Assembly (NCBI RefSeq): GCF_019050325.1
Contig: NZ_VOMB01000002.1
Span: 372,001-436,000 of the forward strand
Direction of reading: 5' to 3'
From: [Mycobacterium] fortunisiensis
Lineage (GTDB): Bacteria > Actinomycetota > Actinomycetes > Mycobacteriales > Mycobacteriaceae
Length of the DNA: 64,000 nt
In this document: positions 25,349-35,212 of the stretch, piece after piece
How the letters are laid out: each line of letters starts with the position of its first letter
How positions within the stretch are numbered: the stretch's first letter is position 1
The notes under the pieces: generated by a model
What the model was told of the DNA's origin: nothing
The model's input: the letters and a program-made list of their open reading frames with translations, nothing else
Databases searched by the model: none
Position numbers and translations under genes: made by a program

Positions 25349-27451
25349 TCAGGGCAAGCCGGCCAGCACCTTGTCGAGGGTCACCGGCAGCTCTCGCACC
25401 CGCACCCCGGTGGCGTGGTGAATCGCGTTGACCACTGCGGCGGCGGCGCCGACGATGCCGATCTCACCCGCCCCGCGAGAACCCATGGGGTTGAGGTGTT
25501 CCTCGACGTCGTCGAGCCAGATCGCGTCGACGTGACGGACGTCGGCGTGGGTGCTGATGTGGTACGACGCGAGATCCTGGGTGACGACGTGGCCGAAGCG
25601 TGGGTCGCGGACACTCTCTTCGTGCAGCGCCATCGACATCCCCATGGTCATCCCGCCGATCAGCTGCGAACGCAGGGTGCGGGTGTTGATGGCACGTCCC
25701 ACCGAGAAGACACCGAGCATTCGCGGAATCCGGATCTCGGCGGTGTCGCGGTTGACGTGCGCCTCGACGAAATGGGCGCCGAACGAGCGCACGGCGAATT
25801 TCTCTTTGTCCGGGTTCTGTGGCGCCTCGGCCAGCGTGGTCACACCGACGTGCGGGTGCGCCCCGTGCTCCTGACGAAACTTCCTGGCAGCGGCCACGAT
25901 TGCCGATCCCCACGACGTAATGCCCGACGAGCCACCGGCCACCGAGGCCGACGGCAGATCGCTGTCACCGATCTGCAGATCCACCGCCGCCATATCGCAT
26001 TCCAGGGCGTCGGCGGCTATCTGGGCCAGTGCGGTCCAGGTTCCGGTACCGATGTCGGCGGCGCCGATCTGCACCGTGTAGCGCCCCTGCCCGGTGTGGC
26101 TGATCCGGGCCGAATTGCCTTTCATCGCCGAACCCGGATAGGTGGCGGCCGCCACCCCGGTGCCGATGAACCAGTTTCCGGCAAGGTATTTGGCGGGCCG
26201 GGGATCCCGCGGAAACCAATCGAAGCGCTCCGCGCCGACCCGTAGGCATTCGATGAGGCGCCGCCCGGACCACGGTTTGCCCGACTCGGGATCGACCTCG
26301 GGTTCGTTGCGGGTGCGCAGCTCGATCGGGTCGAGTTTGCAGGCCACCGCGAGCTCGTCCATCGCGACCTCGGCGGCGAACGTGCCCGGGCACTCGCCCG
26401 GCGCCCGCATCCAGAACGGGACGGCCACATCGAGGGCGGCCAGCCGGTGCGACGTGCGCCGGTTCGCGCAGGCGTACATCGAGCGGGAGGTGACGGCGGT
26501 CTGCTCGGCGAATTCCTTGACGGCAGAGGTCTGTTCGATCACGTCGTGAGCCAGGGCGAGCAATCGGCCGTCCTTGTCGGCGCCGAGCCGCAGCCGCTGG
26601 ATGGTCGGCGTCCGGTACCCGACGAGGGCGAACATCTGCTGGCGGGTCAGCGCCAGTTTCACCGCCCGGCCGTCGGCGCGCTGGGCGGCCAGCAGGGCGA
26701 GTACATCGTGCGCGTGCGGTGCGCCCTTGGAGCCGAACCCGCCGCCGACATGCGGCGCGACCACCCGCAGTTGTTCGGGTTGCAGGTCGAACAGCGGCGC
26801 CAGCGTCTTGCGGACGACATGTACGCCCTGCGTCGAGTCATACAGGGTCACCGCGGGCCGGCCGTCGCGCCACGCCCAGTGCGCGATGCACGCGTGCGGC
26901 TCCATCGGGTTGTTGTGCTCGATCGGTGTGCGGTAGGTGGCATCGATGGTCACGTCGGCGGTGGCCAGCGCCGCCTGTACGTCGCCCTCCTCGGTGTCGG
27001 ACGGGAACGACGCGTTCACCGATTCGGGGGTGTAAAGGCCGGGGTGATCCGCGGTCAGCTCCGTGTCATACCGTCTCTCGTGGTAGTCGACCCGCACCAG
27101 CGCACTTGCCTCCCTGGCGATCTCGGCGGTCTCGGCGACCACGCCACCGATGAGCTGCCCGCGAAAATGCACCTGGTCGTCCTGGAGGATCGTCAGCTCG
27201 CCGTCAGACGTATCGGCCAGCGTCGGGGCGTCGAACACCGTCAGCACGTCGAGCACCCCGTCGAGGGCGACGGCCGCGGTGGTGTCCATGGCCGTCACCC
27301 GGCCACGGGCGATGGTGGCCTGGATCGGGTGCAGGTAGACCGGGTGTTCGACCTGTTGCTCGAACGCGTAGCGGGCTGTGCCGGTGACCTTCGCGCGCCC
27401 ATCGGTGCGGGCCATCGGTTGTCCGATGGCGTGCGGTTCGACGAGGGTCAT
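25349..27451 (-). CDS. Xanthine dehydrogenase-family molybdopterin-binding subunit (PaoC-like)
   Basis: 700 aa. Large molybdenum-cofactor subunit: [20 protein letters not shown] at the start, [31 protein letters not shown] (Mo-pterin loop), [20 protein letters not shown], and [20 protein letters not shown], which carries the catalytic Glu. It forms the catalytic part of an alpha-beta-gamma hydroxylase with the two upstream genes. Composition and the 4Fe-4S-type FAD subunit point to the PaoABC/YagTSR branch (aldehyde oxidation). No signal peptide is seen on any subunit. The ATG overlaps the stop of the FAD subunit (ATGA). Confidence 0.9.
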   Translation of the reverse strand: MTLVEPHAIGQPMARTDGRAKVTGTARYAFEQQVEHPVYLHPIQATIARGRVTAMDTTAAVALDGVLDVLTVFDAPTLADTSDGELTILQDDQVHFRGQLIGGVVAETAEIAREASALVRVDYHERRYDTELTADHPGLYTPESVNASFPSDTEEGDVQAALATADVTIDATYRTPIEHNNPMEPHACIAHWAWRDGRPAVTLYDSTQGVHVVRKTLAPLFDLQPEQLRVVAPHVGGGFGSKGAPHAHDVLALLAAQRADGRAVKLALTRQQMFALVGYRTPTIQRLRLGADKDGRLLALAHDVIEQTSAVKEFAEQTAVTSRSMYACANRRTSHRLAALDVAVPFWMRAPGECPGTFAAEVAMDELAVACKLDPIELRTRNEPEVDPESGKPWSGRRLIECLRVGAERFDWFPRDPRPAKYLAGNWFIGTGVAAATYPGSAMKGNSARISHTGQGRYTVQIGAADIGTGTWTALAQIAADALECDMAAVDLQIGDSDLPSASVAGGSSGITSWGSAIVAAARKFRQEHGAHPHVGVTTLAEAPQNPDKEKFAVRSFGAHFVEAHVNRDTAEIRIPRMLGVFSVGRAINTRTLRSQLIGGMTMGMSMALHEESVRDPRFGHVVTQDLASYHISTHADVRHVDAIWLDDVEEHLNPMGSRGAGEIGIVGAAAAVVNAIHHATGVRVRELPVTLDKVLAGLP

Positions 27452-28443
27452 GGCCGTCTCCGTTCGGTCAGCATCCGCAACTGCGCGATCAAGGTGCGGC
27501 GGGCCAGCTCCACCTTGAACTCGTTGCCCGGCAGCGGGTCGGCCTGCCTGAGCTCGGCCTCGGCCGCCGCGGCGAAGGTTTCGGTCGAGGGTTGGTCGCC
27601 GGTCAGAATCTGTTCGGCACGCCGGGCCCGCCACGGTTTGTGTGCCACGCCGCCCAATGCGATTCGCGCCGAGCCGATCTGGAACGTCGAGGTGAAGCTG
27701 AGCTCGGCGGCCACCGACACCAGGGCGAACGCGTAGGACTCGCGGTCGCGTACCTTGCGGTAGTCCGACACAGCCCCGGCCGGTGGCCTGGGGAGTTCGA
27801 CTGCGGTGATCAACTCGCCGTGCTGCAGCACCGTGTCGCGCTCCGGTGTGTCGCCGGGGAGCCGATAGAACTCGTCGACCGGGATCCGGCGTTCGCCGTC
27901 GCGGCCCTGCACCACCACCCGGGCGTCCAAGGCGCACATCGCCACCGCCATGTCCGACGGGTGCACGGCCACGCAGTGCGGGGATGCCCCGAGGATAGCG
28001 TGGTAGCGGACATAGCCGCCCAGCGCCGAGCAGCCGCTGCCGGGAGTCCGTTTGTTACACGGTGTGGTGACATCCTGGAAATACACACATCTGGTGCGCT
28101 GCAGCAGGTTTCCGGCTGTGGTGGCCACGTTGCGCAACTGGCCGGACGCGCCGGACAGCAGGGCCCGGGCCAGCATCGGGTAGTGCGAGCGGATCACCGG
28201 GTCGGCGGCCAGGTCGCTGTTGCGGACGTTCGCACCGATCCGCACGCCCCCGTCGCCGGTGAGCACCGTCTCGGACAGCTCCAGATGGCCGACGTCGACC
28301 AGCAGATCCGGTTCTGCCACACCGAGTTTCATATGGTCGGCGAGGTTGGTGCCGCCGGCGAGGTAGGCGGCGTGCGGATGCTGCGTCAGCATCGTCACGG
28401 CATCGGCGGTGCTGGTGGCCCGGTGGTAGTCGAACGGTTTCAT
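27448..28443 (-). CDS. FAD-binding subunit of molybdenum hydroxylase, with 4Fe-4S insert (PaoB-like)
   Basis: 331 aa. CoxM/XDH-B fold: [19 protein letters not shown] (FAD pyrophosphate site), [20 protein letters not shown] (second FAD loop). A Cys-rich insertion, [20 protein letters not shown], is the insert that binds a 4Fe-4S cluster in E. coli PaoB/YagS and is absent from ordinary XDH FAD subunits. Electrons would pass from Mo via 2Fe-2S centres to FAD here. The start ATG at 28443 overlaps the stop of the 2Fe-2S gene (ATGA). Confidence 0.9.
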   Translation of the reverse strand: MKPFDYHRATSTADAVTMLTQHPHAAYLAGGTNLADHMKLGVAEPDLLVDVGHLELSETVLTGDGGVRIGANVRNSDLAADPVIRSHYPMLARALLSGASGQLRNVATTAGNLLQRTRCVYFQDVTTPCNKRTPGSGCSALGGYVRYHAILGASPHCVAVHPSDMAVAMCALDARVVVQGRDGERRIPVDEFYRLPGDTPERDTVLQHGELITAVELPRPPAGAVSDYRKVRDRESYAFALVSVAAELSFTSTFQIGSARIALGGVAHKPWRARRAEQILTGDQPSTETFAAAAEAELRQADPLPGNEFKVELARRTLIAQLRMLTERRRP

Positions 28444-28967
28444 CGGGTGGCGGCCCGCCCGATCGCGGCGATGATGTTCGGATAGGCCGCGCAACGGCAC
28501 AGGTTGCCGCTCATCCGTTCCCGGATCTCGTCGTCGGTGAGCACCGGGGTCAGCTCGAGGTCGTCGGTGACGAAGCTGGGTGCACCGGCCTTGGCCTCGT
28601 CCAACATCCCTACCGCCGAACAGATCTGGCCGGGTGTGCAGTAGCCGCATTGAAAGCCGTCCTCGTCGCAGAATGCCTGCGCCACCGGGTGCAGCTCACC
28701 GCCCTGCTCCAGTCCGGTGGCCGTGGTGATCTGCGCCCCGTCGGCGGCGACGGCGAACGTCAGGCATGTGGTCACCCGGCGACCGTCGAGCAGCACGGTG
28801 CACGAACCGCACTGGCCGTGGTCGCAGCCCTTCTTTGGGGCGGTGACGCCGAGCCGTTCCCGCAGCGCGTCGAGCAGGGTCATCCGGTTGTCGACGGTCA
28901 GGTACCGCCGGGTTCCGTCGACCTCGAGGGCGACCTCGCTGTGGTGCCGGTGATCGGGTTGGCTCAC
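28440..28967 (-). CDS. 2Fe-2S subunit of molybdenum hydroxylase (PaoA-like)
   Basis: 175 aa. Plant-type ferredoxin cluster [20 protein letters not shown] (four Cys) and the all-helical second 2Fe-2S domain with [13 protein letters not shown] and [13 protein letters not shown]. It is the electron-transfer subunit, first gene of the three. Unlike E. coli PaoA it lacks a Tat signal, so the complex should be cytoplasmic. GTG start. Maturation would require MCD or MPT cytidylyltransferase and XdhC-like factors, none of which are in the window. Confidence 0.9.
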   Translation of the reverse strand: MSQPDHRHHSEVALEVDGTRRYLTVDNRMTLLDALRERLGVTAPKKGCDHGQCGSCTVLLDGRRVTTCLTFAVAADGAQITTATGLEQGGELHPVAQAFCDEDGFQCGYCTPGQICSAVGMLDEAKAGAPSFVTDDLELTPVLTDDEIRERMSGNLCRCAAYPNIIAAIGRAATR

Positions 28968-29009
28968 CGTCGCCGAATACCCCAGCCGCCGACGGTCAAA
29001 CGTGCGCGC

Positions 29010-30239
29010 TCAGTGCCTGCTGGTTTGCGGGGTCGCCAGCACCGCGGCGATCCCGGTCGTCAACGGGACGGACAGGGCCAGGGCGATGCCACCCACCGCG
29101 GAGCGGGCAATCTCGATGGCCACGCTCTCACCGGTCAGCACGTCGGCCAGGGCCCGGTTGGCCACGCTGAACAGCAACAGCAGCGGCAGCGCGCTGCCTG
29201 CGTAGGCCAACACCAGGGTGTAGACGGTGCTGGCGATGTGGTCACTGCCGACCCGCATGGCGCCGACGAAGATCGACCGCCGTGTCCCGCCGTGCTCGGC
29301 GAGCTCGAACACCGTCGAGGCCTGCGTGATGGTGACGTCGTTCAGCACCCCCAGCGAGCCGATGATGAACCCGGCCAACAACAACCCGGTGATCGACACG
29401 TCGCCCATGTAGGCCGCGACCTCGTTGTTCTGGTCTTCGGACAGCCCGGTCAGATGGGCCAATTCGATTGCCGCCCAGGACAGTACCGCTGCCAGCAGCA
29501 GGGAGGTCAGGGTGCCCAGCAGGGCGGCGCTGGTGCGCAGGCTGACGCCGTGGGCCAGGTAGATCACCGCGTAGAGGATTGCCGCCGAGGCCACCAGTGC
29601 CACCGGTATCGCCGGGGCGCCGTCGCGCAGTGCGGGCAGCAGGAAGATCATCAACACCGCGAACGCCACCACGATTCCGACCAGTGCTCGCAGCCCGCGC
29701 CAGCGTGCCACCGCCACGATCACGATCGCGAACGCGAGCGCGAGCAGAGCCAGCGGCCAGGTGCGCTCGTAGTCGAAGAAGGCGTAGCTCGTCGTCCCGG
29801 CCTCATCGACCTGCCGGCTGATGCGGATGTCGTCTCCGGTAGCGAGATTCGGCTGGCCCGGTCCGGTGGTGAACTCCAGCAGCGTCTTGGCGCCCTTGTT
29901 CGGGCCGGAATCGATGGATATCAGGTTCTGCACACACGTGCCCCCGCCCGGTTCAGCCGGCCTCGGTGCGGCCGTCAACACGCCGCCCGCTGACGGGCTG
30001 CCGCAATCGGCCAGCGTGCTGGACACCACGTGCCCGGCCTCGGTGGTGACGGCGCCGCCGGCGGCGTTCTGGAAGGGCAGCGGGATGTCCACCTTCTGAT
30101 GGCTGGGCCACAGCAGGGCCGCGCCGGCGAACACCGCGATGCCGATGGCGATCAAAAGGCCGACGACGATCCGGGCGGCCAGCGGACCCAAGGGGGACGG
30201 GCCGGCCAGCGAATGGGAGTGGGAATGCGTGTGCGCCAC
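29010..30239 (-). CDS. YibE/F-family membrane protein
   Basis: 409 aa from GTG 30239. The His-rich cytoplasmic N-terminus AHTHSHSHSLAG could bind metal. One helix (about 22-44) leads to an external domain with two Cys, then seven to eight helices, including VGIVVAFAVLMIFLLPALRD, ITGLLLAGFIIGSLGVLNDV and the conserved TITQASTVFEL, which are diagnostic of YibE/F. The family is of uncertain transport role. It lies 53 bp downstream of the aminotransferase on the same strand. Confidence 0.87.
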   Translation of the reverse strand: MAHTHSHSHSLAGPSPLGPLAARIVVGLLIAIGIAVFAGAALLWPSHQKVDIPLPFQNAAGGAVTTEAGHVVSSTLADCGSPSAGGVLTAAPRPAEPGGGTCVQNLISIDSGPNKGAKTLLEFTTGPGQPNLATGDDIRISRQVDEAGTTSYAFFDYERTWPLALLALAFAIVIVAVARWRGLRALVGIVVAFAVLMIFLLPALRDGAPAIPVALVASAAILYAVIYLAHGVSLRTSAALLGTLTSLLLAAVLSWAAIELAHLTGLSEDQNNEVAAYMGDVSITGLLLAGFIIGSLGVLNDVTITQASTVFELAEHGGTRRSIFVGAMRVGSDHIASTVYTLVLAYAGSALPLLLLFSVANRALADVLTGESVAIEIARSAVGGIALALSVPLTTGIAAVLATPQTSRH

Positions 30240-30292
30240 CCGGTCAGCGTAGAGGGGCGGGCTGTCCGGTCCCTGGCCTCCGCATGGGACGG

Positions 30293-31564
30293 CTACTGCC
30301 GGTAGCTCGCCAGGAAGTTGCCCAGCCGCTCGATCGCCTGGGCCAGGTCCCGCGACCACGGCAGCGTGACGATGCGCAGGTGATCCGGCGTCGGCCAGTT
30401 GAAGCCGGTGCCCTGGGTCAGCAGGATCTTCTCCTGCAACAGCAGATCGAGCACCAGCTGCTCGTCGTCGCGGATGTCGTGCACCTCGGGATCCAGCCGC
30501 GGGAACGCATACAGCGCGCCCGAGGGTTTCACACAGGACACCCCGGGGATCTCGTTGAGCTTGCTCCATGCGGTGTCGCGCTGCTCGAGCAGCCGGCCAC
30601 CCGGCAACACCAGGTCGTCGATGCTCTGATGGCCACCGAGGGCTACCTGAATCGCATGCTGGGCAGGCACATTCGGGCACAACCGCATGTTCGACAGCAG
30701 GCTGATGCCCTCGATGAAGCTGCTCGCATGCTCCTTGGGGCCGGTGATCACCAGCCAGCCGGAGCGGTAGCCCGCCACCCGGTAGGCCTTGGACAGCCCG
30801 TTGAACGTCAGGGTGAGCAGATCGGGCGCCAGGGTGGCCAGCGAGATGTGCTTGGCGTCGTCGTAGAGGATCTTGTCGTAGATCTCATCGGCCAGCAGCA
30901 TCAGCTGGTGCTTGCGCGCCAGCTCGACGATCTGCTCCAGGGTCTCGCGGCTGTACACCGCGCCGGTGGGGTTGTTCGGATTGATCACCACGATCGCCTT
31001 GGTGCGCTCGGTGATCTTCGACTCGATGTCGGCCACATCGGGGTTCCAGCCCTGGGTCTCGTCGCACAGATAGTGCACGGGGGTGCCGCCGGCCAGCGCG
31101 GTCGACGCCGTCCACAGCGGGTAGTCCGGCGCCGGGATGAGCACCTGGTCACCGTTGTCCAGCAGCGCCTGCAGCGTCATGGTGATGAGCTCGGACACCC
31201 CGTTGCCCAGGTAGACGTCGTCGATGTCGAACTTGGGGAAGCCCTCGACCAGCTCGTAGCGGGTGAACACCGCGCGACGGGCGCTGGCGATGCCCTTGGA
31301 ATCGGAGTAGCCCTGCGCGTACGGCAGCGCCTGGATCATGTCCCGCATGATCACGTCGGGCGCCTCGAAGCCGAACGGCGCGGGGTTGCCGATGTTGAGT
31401 TTGAGGATGCGGTGCCCTTCAGCTTCCAGCCGTGAGGCGTGCTCGTGTACCGGTCCACGGATCTCGTACAGGACGTCCTGCAGCTTCGTGGACTGGGTAA
31501 ACGTACGCGGCTTCGGGTGCTGACCGGTCTGCCACGGCAACTGATGGGTAGTCACGTTCACCAT
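30293..31564 (-). CDS. aspC: PLP aminotransferase (AlaA/AspC-like, Rv0337c)
   Basis: 423 aa class I/II aminotransferase. KLNIGNPAPFGFEAPDVIM and YSDSKGIASARRAV near the N-terminus are strongly AlaA-like; NPNNPTGAVYSRE (the Asn that contacts PLP), LADEIYDKILYDD, and the PLP lysine in FNGLSKAYRVAGYRSGW are intact. The M. tuberculosis orthologue is annotated aspC, but the sequence is nearer E. coli AlaA (glutamate-pyruvate transaminase), so alanine synthesis is the better guess. The ATG at 31564 is chosen; a GTG two codons in is possible. It lies downstream of etfD on the same strand but is separated by a terminator and a 373-bp gap. Confidence 0.9.
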   Translation of the reverse strand: MVNVTTHQLPWQTGQHPKPRTFTQSTKLQDVLYEIRGPVHEHASRLEAEGHRILKLNIGNPAPFGFEAPDVIMRDMIQALPYAQGYSDSKGIASARRAVFTRYELVEGFPKFDIDDVYLGNGVSELITMTLQALLDNGDQVLIPAPDYPLWTASTALAGGTPVHYLCDETQGWNPDVADIESKITERTKAIVVINPNNPTGAVYSRETLEQIVELARKHQLMLLADEIYDKILYDDAKHISLATLAPDLLTLTFNGLSKAYRVAGYRSGWLVITGPKEHASSFIEGISLLSNMRLCPNVPAQHAIQVALGGHQSIDDLVLPGGRLLEQRDTAWSKLNEIPGVSCVKPSGALYAFPRLDPEVHDIRDDEQLVLDLLLQEKILLTQGTGFNWPTPDHLRIVTLPWSRDLAQAIERLGNFLASYRQ

Positions 31565-31886
31565 GGTCTCATCACCGTCCACTGATTTTGGAATTTGCCG
31601 ATCATGAAGGTGGTCAGCGCCACACTCTGCTGATTTGCCAAGGCATGGCGGATGTGGGCGTTCCTGCGATTCCTGTGACGAGCCCGCAGTGGATTCGCTT
31701 CGGGGCCCGCGCATCCTGGCTGCGGCCCTCGGCGGCAGCGGGCTGATGTCGCCTGCGGCGTGCTGTGACGAGTGTGCAGGATATTTCTCTGATACGGCGT
31801 CGACCGGCGCAATATGCTGCACGTTCGTCACAGTGGCCGGACGGAGACATCGTCGGCAGATCCCGCAGGTCGCGCCCCCCGAAAAC
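31565..31886. other. Upstream region of the aminotransferase with three CTGTGACGA repeats
   Basis: No credible gene on either strand. CTGTGACGAG occurs at 31673-31682 and 31763-31772, and the inverted TCGTCACAG at 31825-31833. Three copies of a nine-mer within 160 bp may be regulator sites for the minus-strand aminotransferase gene. Confidence 0.45.
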
Positions 31887-31921
31887 CGAACGGCCACCTC
31901 CGATGTGGAGATGGCCGTTCG
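31887..31921 (-). terminator. Rho-independent terminator of etfD
   Basis: Stem of 14 pairs plus one mismatch: CGAACGGCCACCTCC, loop GATGT, GGAGATGGCCGTTCG. On the minus strand it is followed by GGTTTTCGG. It starts 17 bp after the etfD stop. Confidence 0.8.
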
Positions 31922-31937
31922 ATGCGTGACGACGTGC

Positions 31938-34900
31938 TCAGCGCTTACCGGGGCGCTTGGCGCCCGGCTTGATGCCCAGGCCCACGACCGGCGGTTCCGG
32001 CTTGGCGGGCTCGGCAGGCGCCTCGGTCTTCTCCGCAGCCGGTTCCGGTTCCGACGCCGGCTCGGCGGCGGGGGCTTCAGCCGGAGCTGCCGGGGCAGCG
32101 GGTGCCGCCGGAGCGGCCTTCTTGGCGCCGGGACGGCGAGCACCTGCGGCGATGCCCAGACCCACGACCGGGGGTTCGGGCTTGGCCGGCTCAGCGGGGG
32201 CCGCGGCCGGCGCCTCGGCGGCCGGCGCTTCAGCAGCCTCGGCCGGAGCAGCGGCCGGCGCTGCCGGAGCCGCCTTCTTGGCCCCCGGACGCTTCGCGCC
32301 GGCAGCCAGACCCAGCCCCTTGACCGGTGCGGCCGGAGCTGCCGGAGCTGCCGGTGCTTCAGCCGGGGCCGCCTCGGCGGCCGGAGTCGCTGACGCAGCC
32401 GGTGCTGCCTTCTTGGCGCCGGGACGCTTGGCCCCACCTGCGATGCCCAGCCCCTTGACGGGTGCCGCAGCGGCCGGTGGTTCAGCTGGTGCGGCCTCGG
32501 CGGCGGGTGCCGCTGCCTTCTTGGCACCGGGACGCTTGGCGCCACCGGCCATGCCCAGTCCCTTGACCGGAGCCGCAGCCGCCGGTGCGGCCGACGCCTC
32601 GGCGGCCGGGGCGGCCTTCTTGGCGCCCGGACGCTTGGCCGCGCCCGCCATGCCCAACCCGGTGACCGGCTTGGCTTCCGCCGGAGCGGCTTCGTCGGCA
32701 GTGTCGGGTTCTTCCTCGACCGCGGGGGCCGCAGCAGCCGCCGCAGCTTCGGCCTTGGCCTCGGCTTCGGCACGGGCCTCGGCCCGCTTCTCGGATTCCT
32801 TGGCGGCCGTGCCCTTCTCGGGCAGGGTGATGGTGGCCTTGTCCAACGAGTTCAGCAGCAGCTGCGCCACGTCGAGCACTTCGGCCTTCTCGACGTTGCG
32901 GCTGGCCGCCACGTCGTCGACACCGTCGGTGATCATCACGCGGCAGAACGGGCAGCCGGTCGCGATGGTCGAGGCGGTGTCCATCGCCTCCTCGGTGCGC
33001 TCCACGTTGACGCGCTTGCCGATGTGCTCTTCCATCCACATCCGCGCGCCACCGGCACCACAGCACAGGCCGCGGTCGGCGTGCCGGGGCATTTCCTTGA
33101 GCGTCACCCCGGAGGCCTCGACCAGCTCACGCGGCGCCTCGTAGACCTTGTTGTGGCGGCCCAGGAAGCACGGGTCGTGGTAGGTGACCGGCTTGCCGTT
33201 CTGCTCACTGACGGACTTGACCGGCACCAGCTTCTTGTCCCGGACCAACCGGTTGAGCAGCTGGGTGTGGTGCACCACGGTGTAGTTGGCGCCCAGCTGC
33301 GGGTATTCGCGGCCGATCGTGTTGAAGCAGTGCGGGCAGGTGACCACGATCTTGCGGTCCACGGTCTCGACGCCTTCGAACAGCTCGTTGATGGTCTCGA
33401 CGTTCTGCGCGGCCAGTTGCTGGAACAGGAACTCGTTGCCGGAGCGGCGGGCCGAGTCACCGGTGCAGGTCTCACCGGTGCCCAGCACCAGGAACTTCAC
33501 CCCGGAGGCGGCCAGCAGTTCGGCGACGGCCTTGGTGGTCTTCTTGGCCCGGTCCTCGTACGCGCCGGCGCAGCCGACCCAGAACAGGTACTCGAAGCCG
33601 TCGAAGCTCTCCACGTCCTCGCCGTAGACCGGGACGTCGAAGTCGACCTCGTCGATCCAGTTGGTGCGGTCCTTGGCGTTCTGGCCCCAGGGGTTGCCCT
33701 TGGTCTCCAGGTTCTTGAACAGCACACCGAGCTCACCGGGGAACTCCGATTCGACCATGACCTGGTAGCGGCGCATGTCGACGATGTGGTCGATGTGTTC
33801 GATGTCCACCGGGCACTGCTCGACGCAGGCACCGCAGTTGGTGCAGGACCACAGCACGTCGGGGTCGATCACGCCGCCCTGCTCCTCGGTGCCGACCAGG
33901 GGGCGCAGCGCCTGCTCGGGGCCCGAGCCCGAGATCCGCTCGAAACCGTCCTCGGGAACACCGTGCCGGTGCTCGTTGGGCCCCAGCTCGGCGAAGTTGA
34001 CCGAGCCCTCCTCGGGCATCGGCTTGCCCTCGATGATGTAGGGCGCCTTGGCGAACAGGTGATCGCGCAGGTTCATGATGAGCAACTTGGGTGACAGCGG
34101 CTTGCCGGTGTTCCAGGCCGGGCACTGCGACTGGCAGCGACCGCACTCGGTGCAGGTCGCCATGTCGAGGTTGCCCTTCCAGGTGAAGTCCTCGATGCGG
34201 CCCTTACCGAACACCGCGTCCTCGGCGGGATCCTCGAAGTCGATCTTCTCGCCCTGGTACTCCATGGGCAGCAGCGGGCCGAGGCCGTCGGGTAGCCGCT
34301 TGAAGGTGACGTTGATCGGGGCCAAGCCGATGTGCAGGTGCTTGGAGTGCAGCACGATCAGCAGGAAGGCCAGCATGACGCCCAGGTGGGCCAGCAGGGC
34401 GAGGGTCTCCAGCCAGACGTTGGCGGTGTGACCCAGCGGGGCCAGCAGCGCGGCCATGCCGTCGGAGAAGAACGCGCCGGACTGGTACGGGAAGTCCTCA
34501 CCGAGCACGTTGACGGCCGCGCCGCGGAAGATCGCGTAGGTCAGGATGACCAGGAAGATCATGTACAGGATCTGCCAGGCGCCGCCGTTGTGCGAGCCGT
34601 AGAAGCGCGATTCGCGGCCGAGCTGCTCGGGGTTCTTCCGGATGCGGATGATCGCGAAGACGATGATGCCGGCCAGCACTGCCGCGGCGAAGAAGTCCTG
34701 CAGGAAGCCCAGCACCGGCCACCGACCGATGAGCGGGATGTGGAACTCGGGGTTGAACAGCACCCCGTAGGCCTCGAGGTACACCGAGGCCAGCACGAAG
34801 AAGCCCCACATGGTGAAGAAGTGCGCGAGGCCCGGGATCGACCACTTCAGCAGCTTCGACTGGGCGAAGACTTCTTTGTTCTGGTTCAGGAAGCGCGTGA

Positions 34901-35063
34901 CGAGATGGTCCTTGCGACCACGCTCGTCGCCGACCTTCTGGCCCGAGCTGATCAGTTTGGTCAGCCACAGCACGCGCTTGGCGGCGAACGCCAGCACGAC
35001 AAGCGTGGCGAGCACACCCAGAATCAGCCGCGTTATGACCAGGGTGTGTTCGAGACTCTCCAC
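31938..35063 (-). CDS. etfD: Membrane Fe-S oxidoreductase EtfD (Rv0338c) with extended repeat tail
   Basis: 1041 aa from GTG 35063, with GGAGG about seven bases upstream. Order: five to six membrane helices (about 5-260, heme-type NarI-like region), ferredoxin domain with CTECGRCQSQCP (about 302-313) and CTNCGACVEQCP (about 404), then two heterodisulfide-reductase-like CCG domains (DPCFLGRHN; GLCCGAGGARMWMEE, about 666). In M. tuberculosis this is EtfD, which accepts electrons from ETF during fatty-acid beta-oxidation and passes them to menaquinone. The M. tuberculosis protein is ~880 aa; here the C-terminus (about 798-1041) adds Ala/Pro spacers and six copies of a GLGxAxGAKRPGAKK motif. Two palindromes just upstream suggest tight repression. 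A terminator follows. Confidence 0.93.
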   Translation of the reverse strand: MESLEHTLVITRLILGVLATLVVLAFAAKRVLWLTKLISSGQKVGDERGRKDHLVTRFLNQNKEVFAQSKLLKWSIPGLAHFFTMWGFFVLASVYLEAYGVLFNPEFHIPLIGRWPVLGFLQDFFAAAVLAGIIVFAIIRIRKNPEQLGRESRFYGSHNGGAWQILYMIFLVILTYAIFRGAAVNVLGEDFPYQSGAFFSDGMAALLAPLGHTANVWLETLALLAHLGVMLAFLLIVLHSKHLHIGLAPINVTFKRLPDGLGPLLPMEYQGEKIDFEDPAEDAVFGKGRIEDFTWKGNLDMATCTECGRCQSQCPAWNTGKPLSPKLLIMNLRDHLFAKAPYIIEGKPMPEEGSVNFAELGPNEHRHGVPEDGFERISGSGPEQALRPLVGTEEQGGVIDPDVLWSCTNCGACVEQCPVDIEHIDHIVDMRRYQVMVESEFPGELGVLFKNLETKGNPWGQNAKDRTNWIDEVDFDVPVYGEDVESFDGFEYLFWVGCAGAYEDRAKKTTKAVAELLAASGVKFLVLGTGETCTGDSARRSGNEFLFQQLAAQNVETINELFEGVETVDRKIVVTCPHCFNTIGREYPQLGANYTVVHHTQLLNRLVRDKKLVPVKSVSEQNGKPVTYHDPCFLGRHNKVYEAPRELVEASGVTLKEMPRHADRGLCCGAGGARMWMEEHIGKRVNVERTEEAMDTASTIATGCPFCRVMITDGVDDVAASRNVEKAEVLDVAQLLLNSLDKATITLPEKGTAAKESEKRAEARAEAEAKAEAAAAAAAPAVEEEPDTADEAAPAEAKPVTGLGMAGAAKRPGAKKAAPAAEASAAPAAAAPVKGLGMAGGAKRPGAKKAAAPAAEAAPAEPPAAAAPVKGLGIAGGAKRPGAKKAAPAASATPAAEAAPAEAPAAPAAPAAPVKGLGLAAGAKRPGAKKAAPAAPAAAPAEAAEAPAAEAPAAAPAEPAKPEPPVVGLGIAAGARRPGAKKAAPAAPAAPAAPAEAPAAEPASEPEPAAEKTEAPAEPAKPEPPVVGLGIKPGAKRPGKR

Positions 35064-35083
35064 AGAAACGCCTCCATTTCGCG

Positions 35084-35101
35084 AGTTACCCGGCGGTAAC
35101 T
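35084..35101. promoter_or_regulatory. Palindromic operator 1 upstream of etfD
   Basis: AGTTACCCGGCGGTAACT: arms AGTTACC/GGTAACT with four central bases CGGC. A TetR-type operator shape, 21 bp before the etfD start codon. Confidence 0.7.
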
Positions 35102-35108
35102 TGAGCAT

Positions 35109-35126
35109 AGTTACCCGTCGGTAACT
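35109..35126. promoter_or_regulatory. Palindromic operator 2 upstream of etfD
   Basis: AGTTACCCGTCGGTAACT, a near-identical second copy centred 25 bp from the first. The pair covers the region where the etfD promoter must lie. Confidence 0.7.
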
Positions 35127-35212
35127 TAGCTTCTTTCAGCTCATAGTGACATTTTGGTGTTTCCCGCCGCTACCGAGGCTTACCTAACTTGGGCGGTGCT
35201 GTGGTATAGCTC

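Noticed and set aside
31957..33144. 395-codon plus-strand frame rich in Ala/Gly/Pro
   Set aside because: Complement of the repetitive EtfD tail and CCG domain; periodic only because the sense repeats are periodic.
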